This document shows, piece by piece, positions 43,664 to 52,617 of a stretch of 64,000 nt of DNA. How positions within the stretch are numbered: the first letter of the stretch is position 1; each line of letters begins with the position of its first letter. The notes beneath the pieces were generated by a model that did no database searches, had not been told where the DNA came from, and saw only the letters and a program-made list of their open reading frames with translations. This DNA is from JBLXBZ01 sp048265185 (GTDB taxonomy: Bacteria > Pseudomonadota > Alphaproteobacteria > Rhizobiales > Stappiaceae): contig JBLXBZ010000005.1 of the NCBI GenBank assembly GCA_048265185.1, positions 168,972 through 232,971 on the forward strand, written 5' to 3'. Both the position numbers and the translations under genes were made by a program.

Positions 43664-44158
43664 CTATTCCGCACCGATGGCGTCGAGACCGGCGCGAGCG
43701 CAGGTTGCGTCAATGTCACCCGACGGCGCGCCACCGACGCCGATACCACCGACCAAAGCGCCCCCGATCTTGATCGGCAGACCACCCGCCTGGATCACCA
43801 GTCTCGTGTCCATGTCACGCAGGCCGTCATTGGCGGGATTTTCGCCAATGAAACCAGCAAGGCCGCCGGTATCACGACCGAGGCTGGCTGAGGTGAAGGC
43901 TTTACCGGTGCTGCTGCCTACGGTATGCGGCCCGGCGTTGTCCGCACGTAAAAGGACGGATGTCACGCCGCTACGCGCGACGATGGCGACGCTGACGTTA
44001 TAGCCTTCGGCCGAGCAGGCGTCGACGGCGGCCTGCGCCGCAGTAGACGCCATGGCGAGGGGTAGATATGGCGCTGTCGGTAAGTCCTGCGCCGTCGCTG
44101 CGACGGGGGCCAACAGGGCGGCGGGGAGGGTGAGCGTACGGATGATGCTGTTCTCCAA
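43664..44158 (-). CDS. HbpS/GlcG-family (DUF336) exported protein
   Basis: Haem-degrading/haem-binding GlcG-HbpS family protein of about 164 residues. A hydrophobic signal (LPAALLAPVAATAQ) is followed by the domain: AQAAVDACSAEGYNVSVAIV, STGKAFTSASLG, and the glycine-rich IKIGGALVGGIGVGGAP. The frame opens with TTG at 44158 and no better start was found before the signal, so the exact start is uncertain. In Streptomyces HbpS is secreted and acts with the SenS/SenR two-component system; here a sensor kinase and regulator lie immediately upstream on the same strand, which is a striking parallel (inference). Confidence 0.8.
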   Translation of the reverse strand: MENSIIRTLTLPAALLAPVAATAQDLPTAPYLPLAMASTAAQAAVDACSAEGYNVSVAIVARSGVTSVLLRADNAGPHTVGSSTGKAFTSASLGRDTGGLAGFIGENPANDGLRDMDTRLVIQAGGLPIKIGGALVGGIGVGGAPSGDIDATCARAGLDAIGAE

Positions 44159-44233
44159 TATTTCTGATGAACCCTGCTTACCAACAACGGGGCATTTCGG
44201 AAATTCGTAGAGCTTGCAGCATTATGGGTAATT

Positions 44234-44842
44234 CTACGGAGTGTCCTGACCTTGCAGCCATAGCCGGGTAAGTTCCGCCGCCGATGTAGTTCCAACCTTG
44301 GAGCCGATGCCGGCGCGGTGGCTGTCCACCGTGCGGGGCGAAAGGTTCAGCGTTCCCGCGATCTGCCGTGTCGTCAGACCCTTTGCGATCATCTCCAACA
44401 CTTCGGCCTCCCGATCCGTGAGCTGTGCAAGTAGATGCCGCGACTCGTCGCCTTCAGAGGCTTTTTGCAAGCGCCTGTCCAGTTCTACATGCCCCTTCTG
44501 GATCGCGTCGATGAGATCCTGTTCGTCAATAGGTTTGCTCAGGAAGTCGATTGCCCCATTGCGGAACGCGCGCCTGCAAGCCTCGATATCACCATGGCCG
44601 CTAATTATGATTGTGGGCCAATCCACACCCTGATCGTTCAATTGCTCTTGCAGCTTGAGGCCCGAGACCATCGGCATCCGAATGTCGAGGATCAGGCATC
44701 CGGACGCAAGGTTGGCGAGAGCCCCCAGAAACGCCTGTGGCGACGCAAAACCATGAACATCAATCCCAACGGTCTGCAAAAGCAAGGACAGCGCGTTCCG
44801 CACGGCGTCGTCATCATCGACCAGATAAACAGGGTGGCTCAT
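44234..44842 (-). CDS. FixJ/LuxR-type response regulator
   Basis: Response regulator of 202 residues: receiver with VDDDD acidic pocket (8-12), phospho-acceptor D53 in ILDIRMPMV, Lys in FLSKPIDEQ; LuxR-type helix-turn-helix LTDREAEVLEMIAKGLTTRQIAGTLNLSPRTVDSHR. The start MSHPVYLVDD at 44842 overlaps the kinase stop (ATGA); longer starts fall inside the kinase gene. Partner of the adjacent sensor kinase. The 75-base gap to the HbpS-like gene downstream makes that gene a likely target or cotranscribed member. Confidence 0.92.
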   Translation of the reverse strand: MSHPVYLVDDDDAVRNALSLLLQTVGIDVHGFASPQAFLGALANLASGCLILDIRMPMVSGLKLQEQLNDQGVDWPTIIISGHGDIEACRRAFRNGAIDFLSKPIDEQDLIDAIQKGHVELDRRLQKASEGDESRHLLAQLTDREAEVLEMIAKGLTTRQIAGTLNLSPRTVDSHRAGIGSKVGTTSAAELTRLWLQGQDTP

Positions 44843-46383
44843 TCCAAAATGTCCTTCGATTTGGAACCCGTCTCGGGCAAACTTAGCGCGAACACCGTTT
44901 CGCCCCGACTTTCGACCAAAGATAGGGTTCCCTTCATGCGTTCCGCAAGTCGCTGGCACAGGGCGAGGCCCAGCCCGGTGCCATCCGTTTTACCGGTGAC
45001 GAAAGGCTCATAAATGCGCGTTTTAATGGCGGCTGGCACACCCGGACCGCTATCCGCCACCTTGATCACGATTTGATCACCAACTCGCCCCGTAGCGATC
45101 GTTACTCTGCGCGGCGCACTTTCCGATACAGCTTCCATCGCATTGCGTGCTAGGTTGAAGACGATTTGTTCCAGCTCGACCTGATCCGCCCGGACAGTCA
45201 TGGACTGCGGGCCAAGCTCGGTCGCAAGATTAATGCCCGCCCGTTCCGCGTCGGGCCGCAGAAGAAGCGCCACCCCCTCGACCGCATCGTTCACCGATAT
45301 AATCCCGGCGGTCTCGGTTTGAGGTCGCGTCCAATTACGAAGCCTATCGAGGATGGCGGAGGCCCTTTTTGCCTGTCCGGCAATGTTCGTGAGAACCGGT
45401 TCCAGTTCCTTTGTTTCACTCCTGATGGCGATATGCCGCCCGGCCTGCGCCTGACTAAGGATCGCGGTTAGCGGTTGTGTCAGCTCATGAGCCATGCCAC
45501 TGGCCATCTCGCCCATAACATTGATCCGTGAGGCATGGGCGATCCGTGCGTCCTGCGCGCTCAAACGCGCCTGCGTTTCAGTCTGACGCGTGCGCATAAA
45601 CTGCCGCGTTCCAAACACGGCGATGAGATATAAAAATGTCGTCACAGCCGCCGCTATCAGTACACGTCTCGCTGGAATAAGGTCCGCCAAATCGGGTGAA
45701 ATTCCCGCCTCGAACATGAGAGGCTGTGAGGCGCTGCCAAGCGTTTTCTGAAATTGTCGATCCTTGGAATGTTCATCACCCAGTAGAACAGAACCGTCAG
45801 GAAGACGAAGTGTTTTCGAGACAGATGGCCGCGCCCAAAAAGCGCTATCCGACGCCAGTAATTCTTCTGCGGAGATCTGTAGCGAAAGAGCGAAGCGAGG
45901 ATTGTCAGTATTCGGACTCCGCTTGACGATCAGGTAACGCTCCCGCTCGTCAGGAGACGGTTCAAGCATGAGCTGGCCATTTGAGGCGCGGGCGGCGCTT
46001 TGAATGAGCGCGACCATATTATTGGGCAAGCCACTTCGACTGGATAGATAACCAGCCTCACCGTTCAATGATACGAGATCGACGGCTTCAATCCGCGGAT
46101 AAAACCGCATGATGGTTGCAACAACATCCCGAAACAAGTCCTGACGTCCATCCTCAGTGGCGACCGCAAGCGCGGACAACGACGTAAGGTGCGCATCGTG
46201 CTGATCCGCGCGCTGCGATGCAAGACGGTGTAGAGTGCGGGCCTCGATCTGAAGCTCCTCCAGCAGTCTTTGCCGTTCGATCAAGGCAGAAGCCGCAATG
46301 ACGAGGGCGAGGCAAATCACCCAGCCGAAGAGGAATCGACGGTTTGTTCTGAGCGCCCAAGGCTTTGGAAAAGTTGCGTTCAT
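44839..46383 (-). CDS. membrane sensor histidine kinase
   Basis: Sensor kinase of 514 residues, DctB/FixL-like in the kinase half. Membrane segments near 17-35 and 240-258 enclose a periplasmic sensor domain of ~200 residues without a recognised name. HisKA site H299 in GEMASGMAHELTQPLTAIL, N-box VFNLARNAMEAV, G-boxes VADSGPGVP and DGTGLGLALCQRLAE. Translationally coupled to the FixJ/LuxR-type regulator. Promoter presumably within 46384-46650. Signal unknown; the HbpS-like and ankyrin genes that follow point to haem or redox stress. Confidence 0.9.
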   Translation of the reverse strand: MNATFPKPWALRTNRRFLFGWVICLALVIAASALIERQRLLEELQIEARTLHRLASQRADQHDAHLTSLSALAVATEDGRQDLFRDVVATIMRFYPRIEAVDLVSLNGEAGYLSSRSGLPNNMVALIQSAARASNGQLMLEPSPDERERYLIVKRSPNTDNPRFALSLQISAEELLASDSAFWARPSVSKTLRLPDGSVLLGDEHSKDRQFQKTLGSASQPLMFEAGISPDLADLIPARRVLIAAAVTTFLYLIAVFGTRQFMRTRQTETQARLSAQDARIAHASRINVMGEMASGMAHELTQPLTAILSQAQAGRHIAIRSETKELEPVLTNIAGQAKRASAILDRLRNWTRPQTETAGIISVNDAVEGVALLLRPDAERAGINLATELGPQSMTVRADQVELEQIVFNLARNAMEAVSESAPRRVTIATGRVGDQIVIKVADSGPGVPAAIKTRIYEPFVTGKTDGTGLGLALCQRLAERMKGTLSLVESRGETVFALSLPETGSKSKDILE

Positions 46384-46422
46384 TCTGTCGACTGTAAATG
46401 TTTCTGCTTATTCTGGAAGGGT

Positions 46423-46497
46423 TCCGTTGCATTAATTTACAGTAGACTTGATAATGGCGGCGCAATTAAAGATTAAGTTATAGCATGTAGCGCCCAC
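46423..46497. repeat. 75-base direct repeat, copy 1
   Basis: Matches 48142-48216 in the same orientation with two mismatches, 1719 bases apart, flanking one AT-rich gene. The start GGTTCCGTTGCATTA (46420 on) resembles ends of IS6-family elements such as IS26 (GGCACTGTTGCAAA), but no transposase is present. Confidence 0.9.
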
Positions 46498-46648
46498 CGT
46501 TCTGACGCCACAACCTGTAACCTGCCTTTGACGCATTAGACGCCGCCGGGTGGGGGCGTCTAATGCGTCAGTTTAGATCGCTTTACGAGATGCAGAGCGT
46601 CAAAAACCTTCTCAAGATCGAATAGGCGAGCCTCGTATGCGATAATCA

Positions 46649-48025
46649 CTAAAATTTTATAGCGCCATTACCGCCTGATATTGTAGCTTCTTGATCTGAT
46701 GGAAACACATTTATTTGCGTGATCACTGTGATACGATCCTCAGATGGTTCAATGATGTATGCTTCAATTTCCCAATTCTGTGTCCAAGTTTCGCGGGTGA
46801 AATACATTTGAACGTCACTTTCGGGATGTTGGCGAATACGTCCCCAAACCAGCATGTTTCCACGATATTGGTCAAAGATAATCGCGCTTTTGTTATCTGA
46901 AGGCGTTCCATATTTTTCGGTCAGCTTTGCAATTATCTGCTCTCGGGTGACGCCTGAAGCACTTTGTGCAAATGTAATGCGTTTGACTGATTCCGGTTTT
47001 TCTTCATCAGTGGCGTCACTGCCTACGAAATCGACAAAACCGCATTTAACGCCAAGATTTTTTGGAGACATGCAGTCAAATTTTGATCCAAAAATTGAAT
47101 ATTCACCACCATCGCCAAATTCTAATGATCCGTCCCATCCACCTTTAATTTGTTTCAGTTTAAAGCTTTGATTATCAGAACTTAAAAAGAGATCAGGTAG
47201 ATATGGGAGTTCTTGAGAAAATTGCTGTTTGAGAATTTTTCCACCGTCTGCGCCTGTCCGTGATGCTTTACCAGAATCTTTAAAGCTAAACATCGCAAAA
47301 CCGCTGTTTACAGCCCAATCAATAACTTGGCTGTATGTCATATCGTGCGACAAACCGAGGATGTTTAATTTATCAGGAGTCAAAATTGATTCAGGCTCAA
47401 GTCCTGCAACCATGATTTCTCGATATTGATCTTCTGGCAAATTTATAGTGCCAAGATGTTTTTTTGTTTTTGCAGAAAAGATATCCAAACCTATTACTTG
47501 CGCACGAATTTTACGCCCTTGAGCGGCGTCAACGGCAAAAGGTCGGGTTCTGATGTCTAAAGCAACGTTTCTTCCATACCCAAGTTGTTCAACGACAAGT
47601 CTTGCGTTGCCGGTGGAAACTTTCCAAAGATGGAAATAGTCGGGGTTTTCAAAAATATACTGAACAGTGCCGTATTTAAAATATGTTCCTGGACTTAATG
47701 CCGAGACATAGAAACCACCACGATCACTATCATATTCTGATAATTTGCCGTGAGCGCGAATGCGCAGGACATCGACATCTTTCATGAGTTCAAAATCACG
47801 GCGCATGTTGTTTTCAACCTGCCGCGCCACATTCGGGCGGTTAAACTCATCAGCACGCCGAACTTCGTAGGTTTTTTTAGCTTCACTTCGGAAATCAGGA
47901 GGATCAGACGCTAAATATCGATACATTAAATCAATTTGCGTATCGTCAGGATTGAATATTTCTCGCGCTTGAACAGAAAAAGTGAGGGTAGTTGAAATGA
48001 ATACAGAAATTAAGCGAAGAAGCAT
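46649..48025 (-). CDS. exported protein of unknown function (458 aa), AT-rich cargo
   Basis: Protein of 458 residues with a Sec signal peptide (MLLRLISVFISTTLTFSVQA, cut before REIF). The mature part is soluble, rich in aromatic and charged residues, with two cysteines close together (KFDCMSPKNLGVKCGF) that could form a disulfide. No family recognised; repeats and membrane segments are not apparent. Codon and base use are clearly more AT-rich than flanking genes, and 75-base direct repeats lie on both sides, so it appears acquired. No partner gene lies within the repeats. Function cannot be given. Confidence 0.75.
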   Translation of the reverse strand: MLLRLISVFISTTLTFSVQAREIFNPDDTQIDLMYRYLASDPPDFRSEAKKTYEVRRADEFNRPNVARQVENNMRRDFELMKDVDVLRIRAHGKLSEYDSDRGGFYVSALSPGTYFKYGTVQYIFENPDYFHLWKVSTGNARLVVEQLGYGRNVALDIRTRPFAVDAAQGRKIRAQVIGLDIFSAKTKKHLGTINLPEDQYREIMVAGLEPESILTPDKLNILGLSHDMTYSQVIDWAVNSGFAMFSFKDSGKASRTGADGGKILKQQFSQELPYLPDLFLSSDNQSFKLKQIKGGWDGSLEFGDGGEYSIFGSKFDCMSPKNLGVKCGFVDFVGSDATDEEKPESVKRITFAQSASGVTREQIIAKLTEKYGTPSDNKSAIIFDQYRGNMLVWGRIRQHPESDVQMYFTRETWTQNWEIEAYIIEPSEDRITVITQINVFPSDQEATISGGNGAIKF

Positions 48026-48859
48026 CTTAACCGAACCCGTGCATCAGTATTAGACTGTAAAATTTCAATATCTGTTAACACGCAAGAAACCATCGCCACA
48101 AGATCAATTATTTAACAATTAGAATATTATAAAAATATAGGTCCGTTGCATTAATTTCCAGTCGACTTGATAATGGCGGCGCAATTAAAGATTAAGTTAT
48201 AGCATGTAGCGCCCACAATCCGTTCAAGCACGATTGCCGGTAGTCTCAATATCCACTTTCCTAACGCTACGTCCACAACTTGAGCCGAACCTGAGCGCGA
48301 TCAGCCGTCAGGTAATTACGCCTGTGGCCCACAAACTTGACGATCTGAACCTCGGGCCGTGGGCGCGTCGTTTCGCCCCGTCATGTCTTTAATTAAAAAA
48401 GTTCCATAATCTTCATTATCCGCTTTAATAAACTCAAGTAGTTCACCTCCGACTTTGACCCCGACTTTGCAACAAGGAATTCCGGCTAAGGTTCATTCGG
48501 GTCGGAGTATTGAGTTTCCGCTATCGCGCGCCATCAAGAAACACTCATGGCCTGGGCCACGCAAACAGCCTCGTCTACTTCCAGTTCAGCTTCGCCGCGC
48601 AGCAATCCTTAGCCCTTCCAAGACCGCCGCGCCCTTATCCATACGCCGGACGGCGGCAGAGATCCGCAGCTCCATAGAGACGCGGAGCTCAAAGGCTCAT
48701 TAAATATCGGCGATGGAGCAACGGAAGCTAAATTGAGCGCCGCCTCATCCCCTCATCTTCACGCAACGCTTCAAGTCTGGCGCAATACAAATCTGGACAT
48801 TTGTAATTGCGAGCTCAATGCATACGAGAAAGTTTTGTCGAAAGCGCTTCTCTCGGCGC
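48026..48859. other. gene-poor region with second repeat copy and decayed coding-like DNA
   Basis: 834 bases. After the repeat copy (48142-48216), short protein-like stretches appear in shifting frames. On the minus strand about 48490-48260 gives GGELLEFIKADNEDYGTF and, one frame over, VKFVGHRRNYLTADRAQVRL before a stop. On the plus strand about 48630-48820 gives ALIHTPDGGRDPQLHRDAEL and following residues. No family recognised; reads as pseudogene debris. Confidence 0.45.
48142..48216. repeat. 75-base direct repeat, copy 2
   Basis: Same orientation as copy 1 at 46423-46497, 73 of 75 bases identical, ending in GTAGCGCCCAC in both. A GCAACGGAA at 48718-48726 is the reverse complement of the repeat's opening TTCCGTTGC and could be a remnant of an opposite end, or chance. 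Confidence 0.9.
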
Positions 48860-49576
48860 TTATCGCCCGTTCGCCTCTCGCCACGTTTGAAACTTATTCT
48901 TCGTTTCTGGGTCTGTCGGCGGATAAAGACCAAATGTGGAGGCGCCCTGCTGAACCTTTTCCATGACGAAGTCTTCAAAGACCGTCATTTCAACCGCTTC
49001 ATCGGCCACCTCATCAGCCATATGAGCGGGAATGCAGACAACGCCTTCATTGTCTCCAACGATGATATCGCCGGGAAAAACCGATACGCCGCCGCAAGCG
49101 ATGGGATCATTAATAGCCACCGCATGATGTTTGGTCAGATTGGTCGGAGCGCTTGGCCGGCTATGATAGGCGGGCATGGAGAGGGCGGCGATTTCAGGCG
49201 TATCGCGAAATCCCCCATCCGTGACCACGCCCCGGCAGCCAAGGGTCTGCAGCCGGGTCACGAGAATGCAGCCGGCGGAGGCGGCCGTGGCGTCCTGACG
49301 TGAGTCGATCATGAACACGGCTCCGGCCGGGCACTCTTCAACTCCTTTGCGCTGCGGGTTTTCCCGATTGGCGAAAGAGTCGAGAATGTCCAGATCTTCC
49401 CGTGATGGAATATAACGCAGGGTATAGGCGTAGCCGACCATATTCTTTCCCGGGTTCAGTCGCTGCGGGCCTTGAATGAAGACATTACGAAATCCGCGTT
49501 TGAACATGGCGGTGGTCAAGGTCGCCGTACTCACCTTCATGAGTTTTTCAAAAGTGGCCTGCTTTAGCTTCGTCAT
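48860..49576 (-). CDS. RraA-family protein (possible HMG/CHA-type aldolase or regulator)
   Basis: RraA/demethylmenaquinone-methyltransferase-like fold protein of 238 residues. The family includes RNase E inhibitors and 4-hydroxy-4-methyl-2-oxoglutarate aldolases; the substrate/metal motif GCRGVVTDGGFRDTPEI holds the conserved Arg-Asp pair of the aldolase group. Later ACGGVSVFPGDIIVGDNEGVVCIP is also typical. At 238 residues it is longer than RraA of E. coli, as enzymes of this group are. The start MTKLKQ at 49576 has AGGAGAA upstream; an earlier frame start is less likely. Neighbouring SDR, TRAP and racemase genes favour a catabolic enzyme acting on a hydroxy-oxo acid. Confidence 0.82.
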   Translation of the reverse strand: MTKLKQATFEKLMKVSTATLTTAMFKRGFRNVFIQGPQRLNPGKNMVGYAYTLRYIPSREDLDILDSFANRENPQRKGVEECPAGAVFMIDSRQDATAASAGCILVTRLQTLGCRGVVTDGGFRDTPEIAALSMPAYHSRPSAPTNLTKHHAVAINDPIACGGVSVFPGDIIVGDNEGVVCIPAHMADEVADEAVEMTVFEDFVMEKVQQGASTFGLYPPTDPETKNKFQTWREANGR

Positions 49577-50395
49577 TTCTTTCGTTCTCCTGAAACGTCC
49601 CGGCCAAGGAGCGGCCGCCCGGTTTCTCTGCATTCTGATTTTCTAGCGGCGATATTTGTTAAATTTGTAATATACAAAAAAGAATTTGTAAATATTAGGA
49701 AGGGAAGAATTGCGCCGGCCCCGCATGGAAGAACCGCTAGCCCCATATATCCGCCAATTTATTTCCGTACGTCGGCGTTGTTGATTTGTAGAAAAATTTC
49801 GAGGGTCGCCAATTAGATGGCAATATTTGTATATTTTTGTATGGAAACCCTCAGTTGACATCGAAACGCTTTACTGGAACTCACTTTCCGGCCGCGCCTA
49901 TTCTTTCTATGAATTTATTCTGGACATAATATCCAGAGACCCCTTCCCCATCATTAAGATATTGTTATATATTATTTTTTAGATAATTTCATTTGAAAAT
50001 TTTTCTCAATTCTTGATACGCTCTAAGAAGAAAGAATAATTCTACGGCAGAAACGACGTCCGAAACCGTCTCGGAACACGCAAAATATACATGTAAAATT
50101 TGTAAAATTTCCTTGAATTTGACAGAGAATAAGTTCAATCATAGCGCTGCTATCTCGGAATTCAGGAGCGGGGTCGGGAGGAAGCCGCGTTCGATAAATG
50201 AGTGACAGGCGCAATTAAATTCGATGACGTAAATTCGCGACCGCTAGTCGGCGCGCAAGCGTTAAGCATGCGTCTCCCCGTCAAAATAGTCACACGCGCC
50301 GCCGCGCAGTTTTAACGCCGCGTAATTGAATGACGCTCATGACAATTTGGACGATTTGCAATCGCTGAATAAAATTATCAACACTGGAGAGAATG
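49577..50395. other. long AT-rich intergenic region with TTTGTAA motifs
   Basis: 819 bases between divergent RraA and SDR genes without a credible gene. It contains TTTGTA-ATA-TACAAA (49664-49678), ATTTGTAAATATT (49685 on), ATTTGTATATTTTTGTAT (49825 on) and a tandem TGTAAAATT (50092-50109). Related TTACAAAT-AATTACAA lies upstream of the TRAP binding-protein gene. Probably a shared regulatory region. Confidence 0.45.
49664..49678. promoter_or_regulatory. TTTGTA-ATA-TACAAA palindrome upstream of RraA gene
   Basis: Perfect 6-3-6 inverted repeat 88 bases before the RraA start. Half-site repeated around the SDR and TRAP promoters. Typical of GntR-type operators, though no regulator gene lies nearby. 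Confidence 0.5.
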
Positions 50396-51142
50396 ATGAC
50401 CTTTCAAGATAAAGTCGCAATCGTAACCGGCGGCGGCCGCGACATTGGCCGAGCATGCGTGATGGAGCTGGCGGCTCAGGGCGCGCGGGTCGCCATCAAT
50501 TACAACGCCAGCGCCGCAGGCGCCGAATCCGCCGTGGCCGAGATCAAAGCCGCCGGCGGCGACGCTTTCGCCCTGCAAGGCGACCTCACCAAAGAAGCCG
50601 ACGCGAAAGCGCTGGTGGCCAAGACGGTGGAGACTTTCGGCAAAGTCGACACGCTTCTTCATGTCACCGGCGGCATTCTCGCCCGAGTTAAAATCGATGA
50701 AATGACCCTTGAGCACTGGAATGCGGTGATGGACGTCAACTTGACCTCCTTCGTGCTGATGGTGCGCGAATCCCTGCCGCATATGGCCGACGGCTCGACA
50801 ATCGTCTCCATCGCCTCTCAGGCGGGCCGCGACGGCGGCGGTCCAGGCGCGGCCGCCTATGGCGCCTCCAAAGGCGCCCTCATGACGCTGACGCGCGGTC
50901 TAGCGAAAGAACTAGGCCCGAAAATTCGCGTGAACAGCCTGTGCCCCGGCATGATCGACACCGACTTCCACAACATCTTCACCAAGGACGAAGTGCGCAA
51001 GCACGTGGCCAGCATCACGCCGCTGAAGCGGGAGGGAACCTCTGAGGAAGTGGCCAAAGCCGCCGTGTTCCTCGCCTCCAAAGACGCTTCCTTCATCACC
51101 GGCGCCAATGTGGACATCAACGGCGGCACCTTGTTCTCCTGA
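50396..51142 (+). CDS. short-chain dehydrogenase/reductase
   Basis: SDR of 248 residues. Cofactor motif VTGGGRDIGRACV, catalytic Ser in SIASQAGRDGGG, Tyr and Lys in AAYGASKGALMTL, and SLCPGMIDTDFH after them; ends GANVDINGGTLFS. The loop YNASAAGAE following the second strand suggests NADP use. Two ATGs (50393, 50396) follow CTGGAGAG; 50396 is chosen because MTFQDKVAIVTG matches family starts. It is followed by a strong terminator, so it is monocistronic. The TRAP operon converges on it. Likely part of the same substrate use set; exact hydroxy acid or sugar unknown. Confidence 0.87.
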   Translation: MTFQDKVAIVTGGGRDIGRACVMELAAQGARVAINYNASAAGAESAVAEIKAAGGDAFALQGDLTKEADAKALVAKTVETFGKVDTLLHVTGGILARVKIDEMTLEHWNAVMDVNLTSFVLMVRESLPHMADGSTIVSIASQAGRDGGGPGAAAYGASKGALMTLTRGLAKELGPKIRVNSLCPGMIDTDFHNIFTKDEVRKHVASITPLKREGTSEEVAKAAVFLASKDASFITGANVDINGGTLFS

Positions 51143-51164
51143 TCCTTAGAAACTGCAATTGATT

Positions 51165-51193
51165 ATGGCGGCCTTTAAGGCCGCCATTTTTTT
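51165..51193 (+). terminator. rho-independent terminator after the SDR gene
   Basis: ATGGCGGCC (51165-51173), TTTAA, GGCCGCCAT (51179-51187), then a run of seven T starting in the stem. 22 bases after the stop. Confidence 0.9.
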
Positions 51194-51255
51194 GCGTCGT
51201 TTAACGACGACCTTCACACGGAAGAATTTGAGAGCCGGCGCAAAATGGTCCGCGT

Positions 51256-51285
51256 AAAAATGGGCCGCCTTTTGGGCGGCCCATT
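51256..51285 (-). terminator. rho-independent terminator after the TRAP operon
   Basis: On the minus strand AATGGGCCGCC pairs with GGCGGCCCATT around CAAAA-type loop bases, followed by TTTTAC. It sits about 50 bases after the dctM-type stop at 51336. Confidence 0.8.
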
Positions 51286-51335
51286 CACCTATTTTTAGCT
51301 GGCGTCAAACGCTTTCATGTTGCCGCGTTCAGCGC

Positions 51336-52616
51336 CTAGCCCAAGAATGAGGGCAGCCAGAGCGAGAAAGCTGGAACATAGGTGATCAATATCAAGGCCA
51401 ACAACAGCGCGAGATAGAATGGCCAAATGGTTTTCAACGCCGACTCGATGCGGATTTTGCCCACGGCGCAGCCCACGAAAAGGCAGGTTCCCACTGGCGG
51501 CGTGCAAAGACCAAGCCCAAGATTAACCAGCAACATGATGCCGAATTGCATGGGGTCCATGCCCAGATCCCGTGCAATGGGCAAGAAAATCGGCGTACAG
51601 ATCAAGATCAAAGCCGCCATATCCATAATCATGCCCAGCATCAGCAGGATCAGATTGATCATCAGCAAGATTACATATTTGTTTTCAGAGATGCCGATCA
51701 GCAAATCGCCCAGTTTTTCCGGCACCTGATAAAGAGCCAGCAAATAAGCGAAGGAGCTGGCGAAGGCGATCAGGATCATCACCATGGCCGTGGTGCGCAC
51801 CGCGGAGGTCACCGCGATGACAAATTGGCGCCGCGAAAGGCTCCGGTAGCAAACAGCGGTAAGAACTAGCGCGTAAATGGCGCCAAAAGCCCCGGATTCC
51901 GTTACGGTGAAAACGCCGGAAAGCACGCCGCCGACGATGATGACCGCCGTGATCAAACCCGGCACGGCCGACAACGCCGACATGCCCACGGCGCGCCATC
52001 CAGGAAAGCGCTCCGCCGGATAATTATGTTTCACAGCGATGAAATAGGCCGCCACCGCCAGACAAAGGCACATCAATATGCCGGGAATGACGCCAGCGAG
52101 AAAAAGCTTCGAGATTGAAATCCCGCCGCCCGCCGCCACGGCGAATATGATCATATTATGGCTGGGCGGAATGACGATGCCGGCGATGGACGAGGTGACG
52201 GTCACGTTCACGGCGTAATCGGGACGATAACCGCGCTCTTTCATCACCGGGATCAACAGGGAGCCCAGGGCGGAGATATCTGCGATGGCCGAACCGGATA
52301 TTCCGCCAAACAGCATGGAGGAGAAAATATTGACCGAGGCGAGACCGCCGCGCACGTGGCCCACCAAGGTCTGGGCGAAGCGCACGAGGCGAATGGCGAT
52401 ACCCCCATGGAGCATGAGCTCGCCGGCGAAAATGAAAAACGGAATGGCCAGGAGTGAAAACACCGACACTCCGGAAACAGCCCGCTGAAAAGTGATCATG
52501 ATCGGAAAACCTTCGTACCAGAAGGTCGCCAGCGCGGCGATTCCCATGGCGAAGGCCACAGGCATTCCAACGATCACGGATGCGGCGAAAACGCCGAGAA
52601 GGATAGTAAGGCCCAT
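51336..52616 (-). CDS. dctM: TRAP transporter large permease (DctM family)
   Basis: Large membrane subunit of a tripartite ATP-independent periplasmic transporter, 426 residues, about twelve membrane helices; Na+- or H+-driven uptake of organic acids. Conserved stretches: MGIAALATFWYEGFP, PFFIFAGELMLHGGIA, GGISGSAIADISALGSLLIPVM, and IPPSHNMIIFAVAAG. It starts one base after the small-permease stop (52618), so translation is coupled. Symbol by family. Substrate probably a hydroxy or oxo acid or sugar acid, given RraA and SDR nearby. Confidence 0.9.
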   Translation of the reverse strand: MGLTILLGVFAASVIVGMPVAFAMGIAALATFWYEGFPIMITFQRAVSGVSVFSLLAIPFFIFAGELMLHGGIAIRLVRFAQTLVGHVRGGLASVNIFSSMLFGGISGSAIADISALGSLLIPVMKERGYRPDYAVNVTVTSSIAGIVIPPSHNMIIFAVAAGGGISISKLFLAGVIPGILMCLCLAVAAYFIAVKHNYPAERFPGWRAVGMSALSAVPGLITAVIIVGGVLSGVFTVTESGAFGAIYALVLTAVCYRSLSRRQFVIAVTSAVRTTAMVMILIAFASSFAYLLALYQVPEKLGDLLIGISENKYVILLMINLILLMLGMIMDMAALILICTPIFLPIARDLGMDPMQFGIMLLVNLGLGLCTPPVGTCLFVGCAVGKIRIESALKTIWPFYLALLLALILITYVPAFSLWLPSFLG

Positions 52617-52617
52617 G

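Noticed and set aside
48718..48726. GCAACGGAA as the opposite end of an IS element starting at the second 75-bp repeat
   Set aside because: Match is only nine to ten bases and no transposase lies between; kept only as a remark in the repeat entry.
50023..50214. 63-codon minus-strand frame in the AT-rich spacer before the SDR gene
   Set aside because: No start context or conserved-looking segment; composition typical of random AT-rich DNA.
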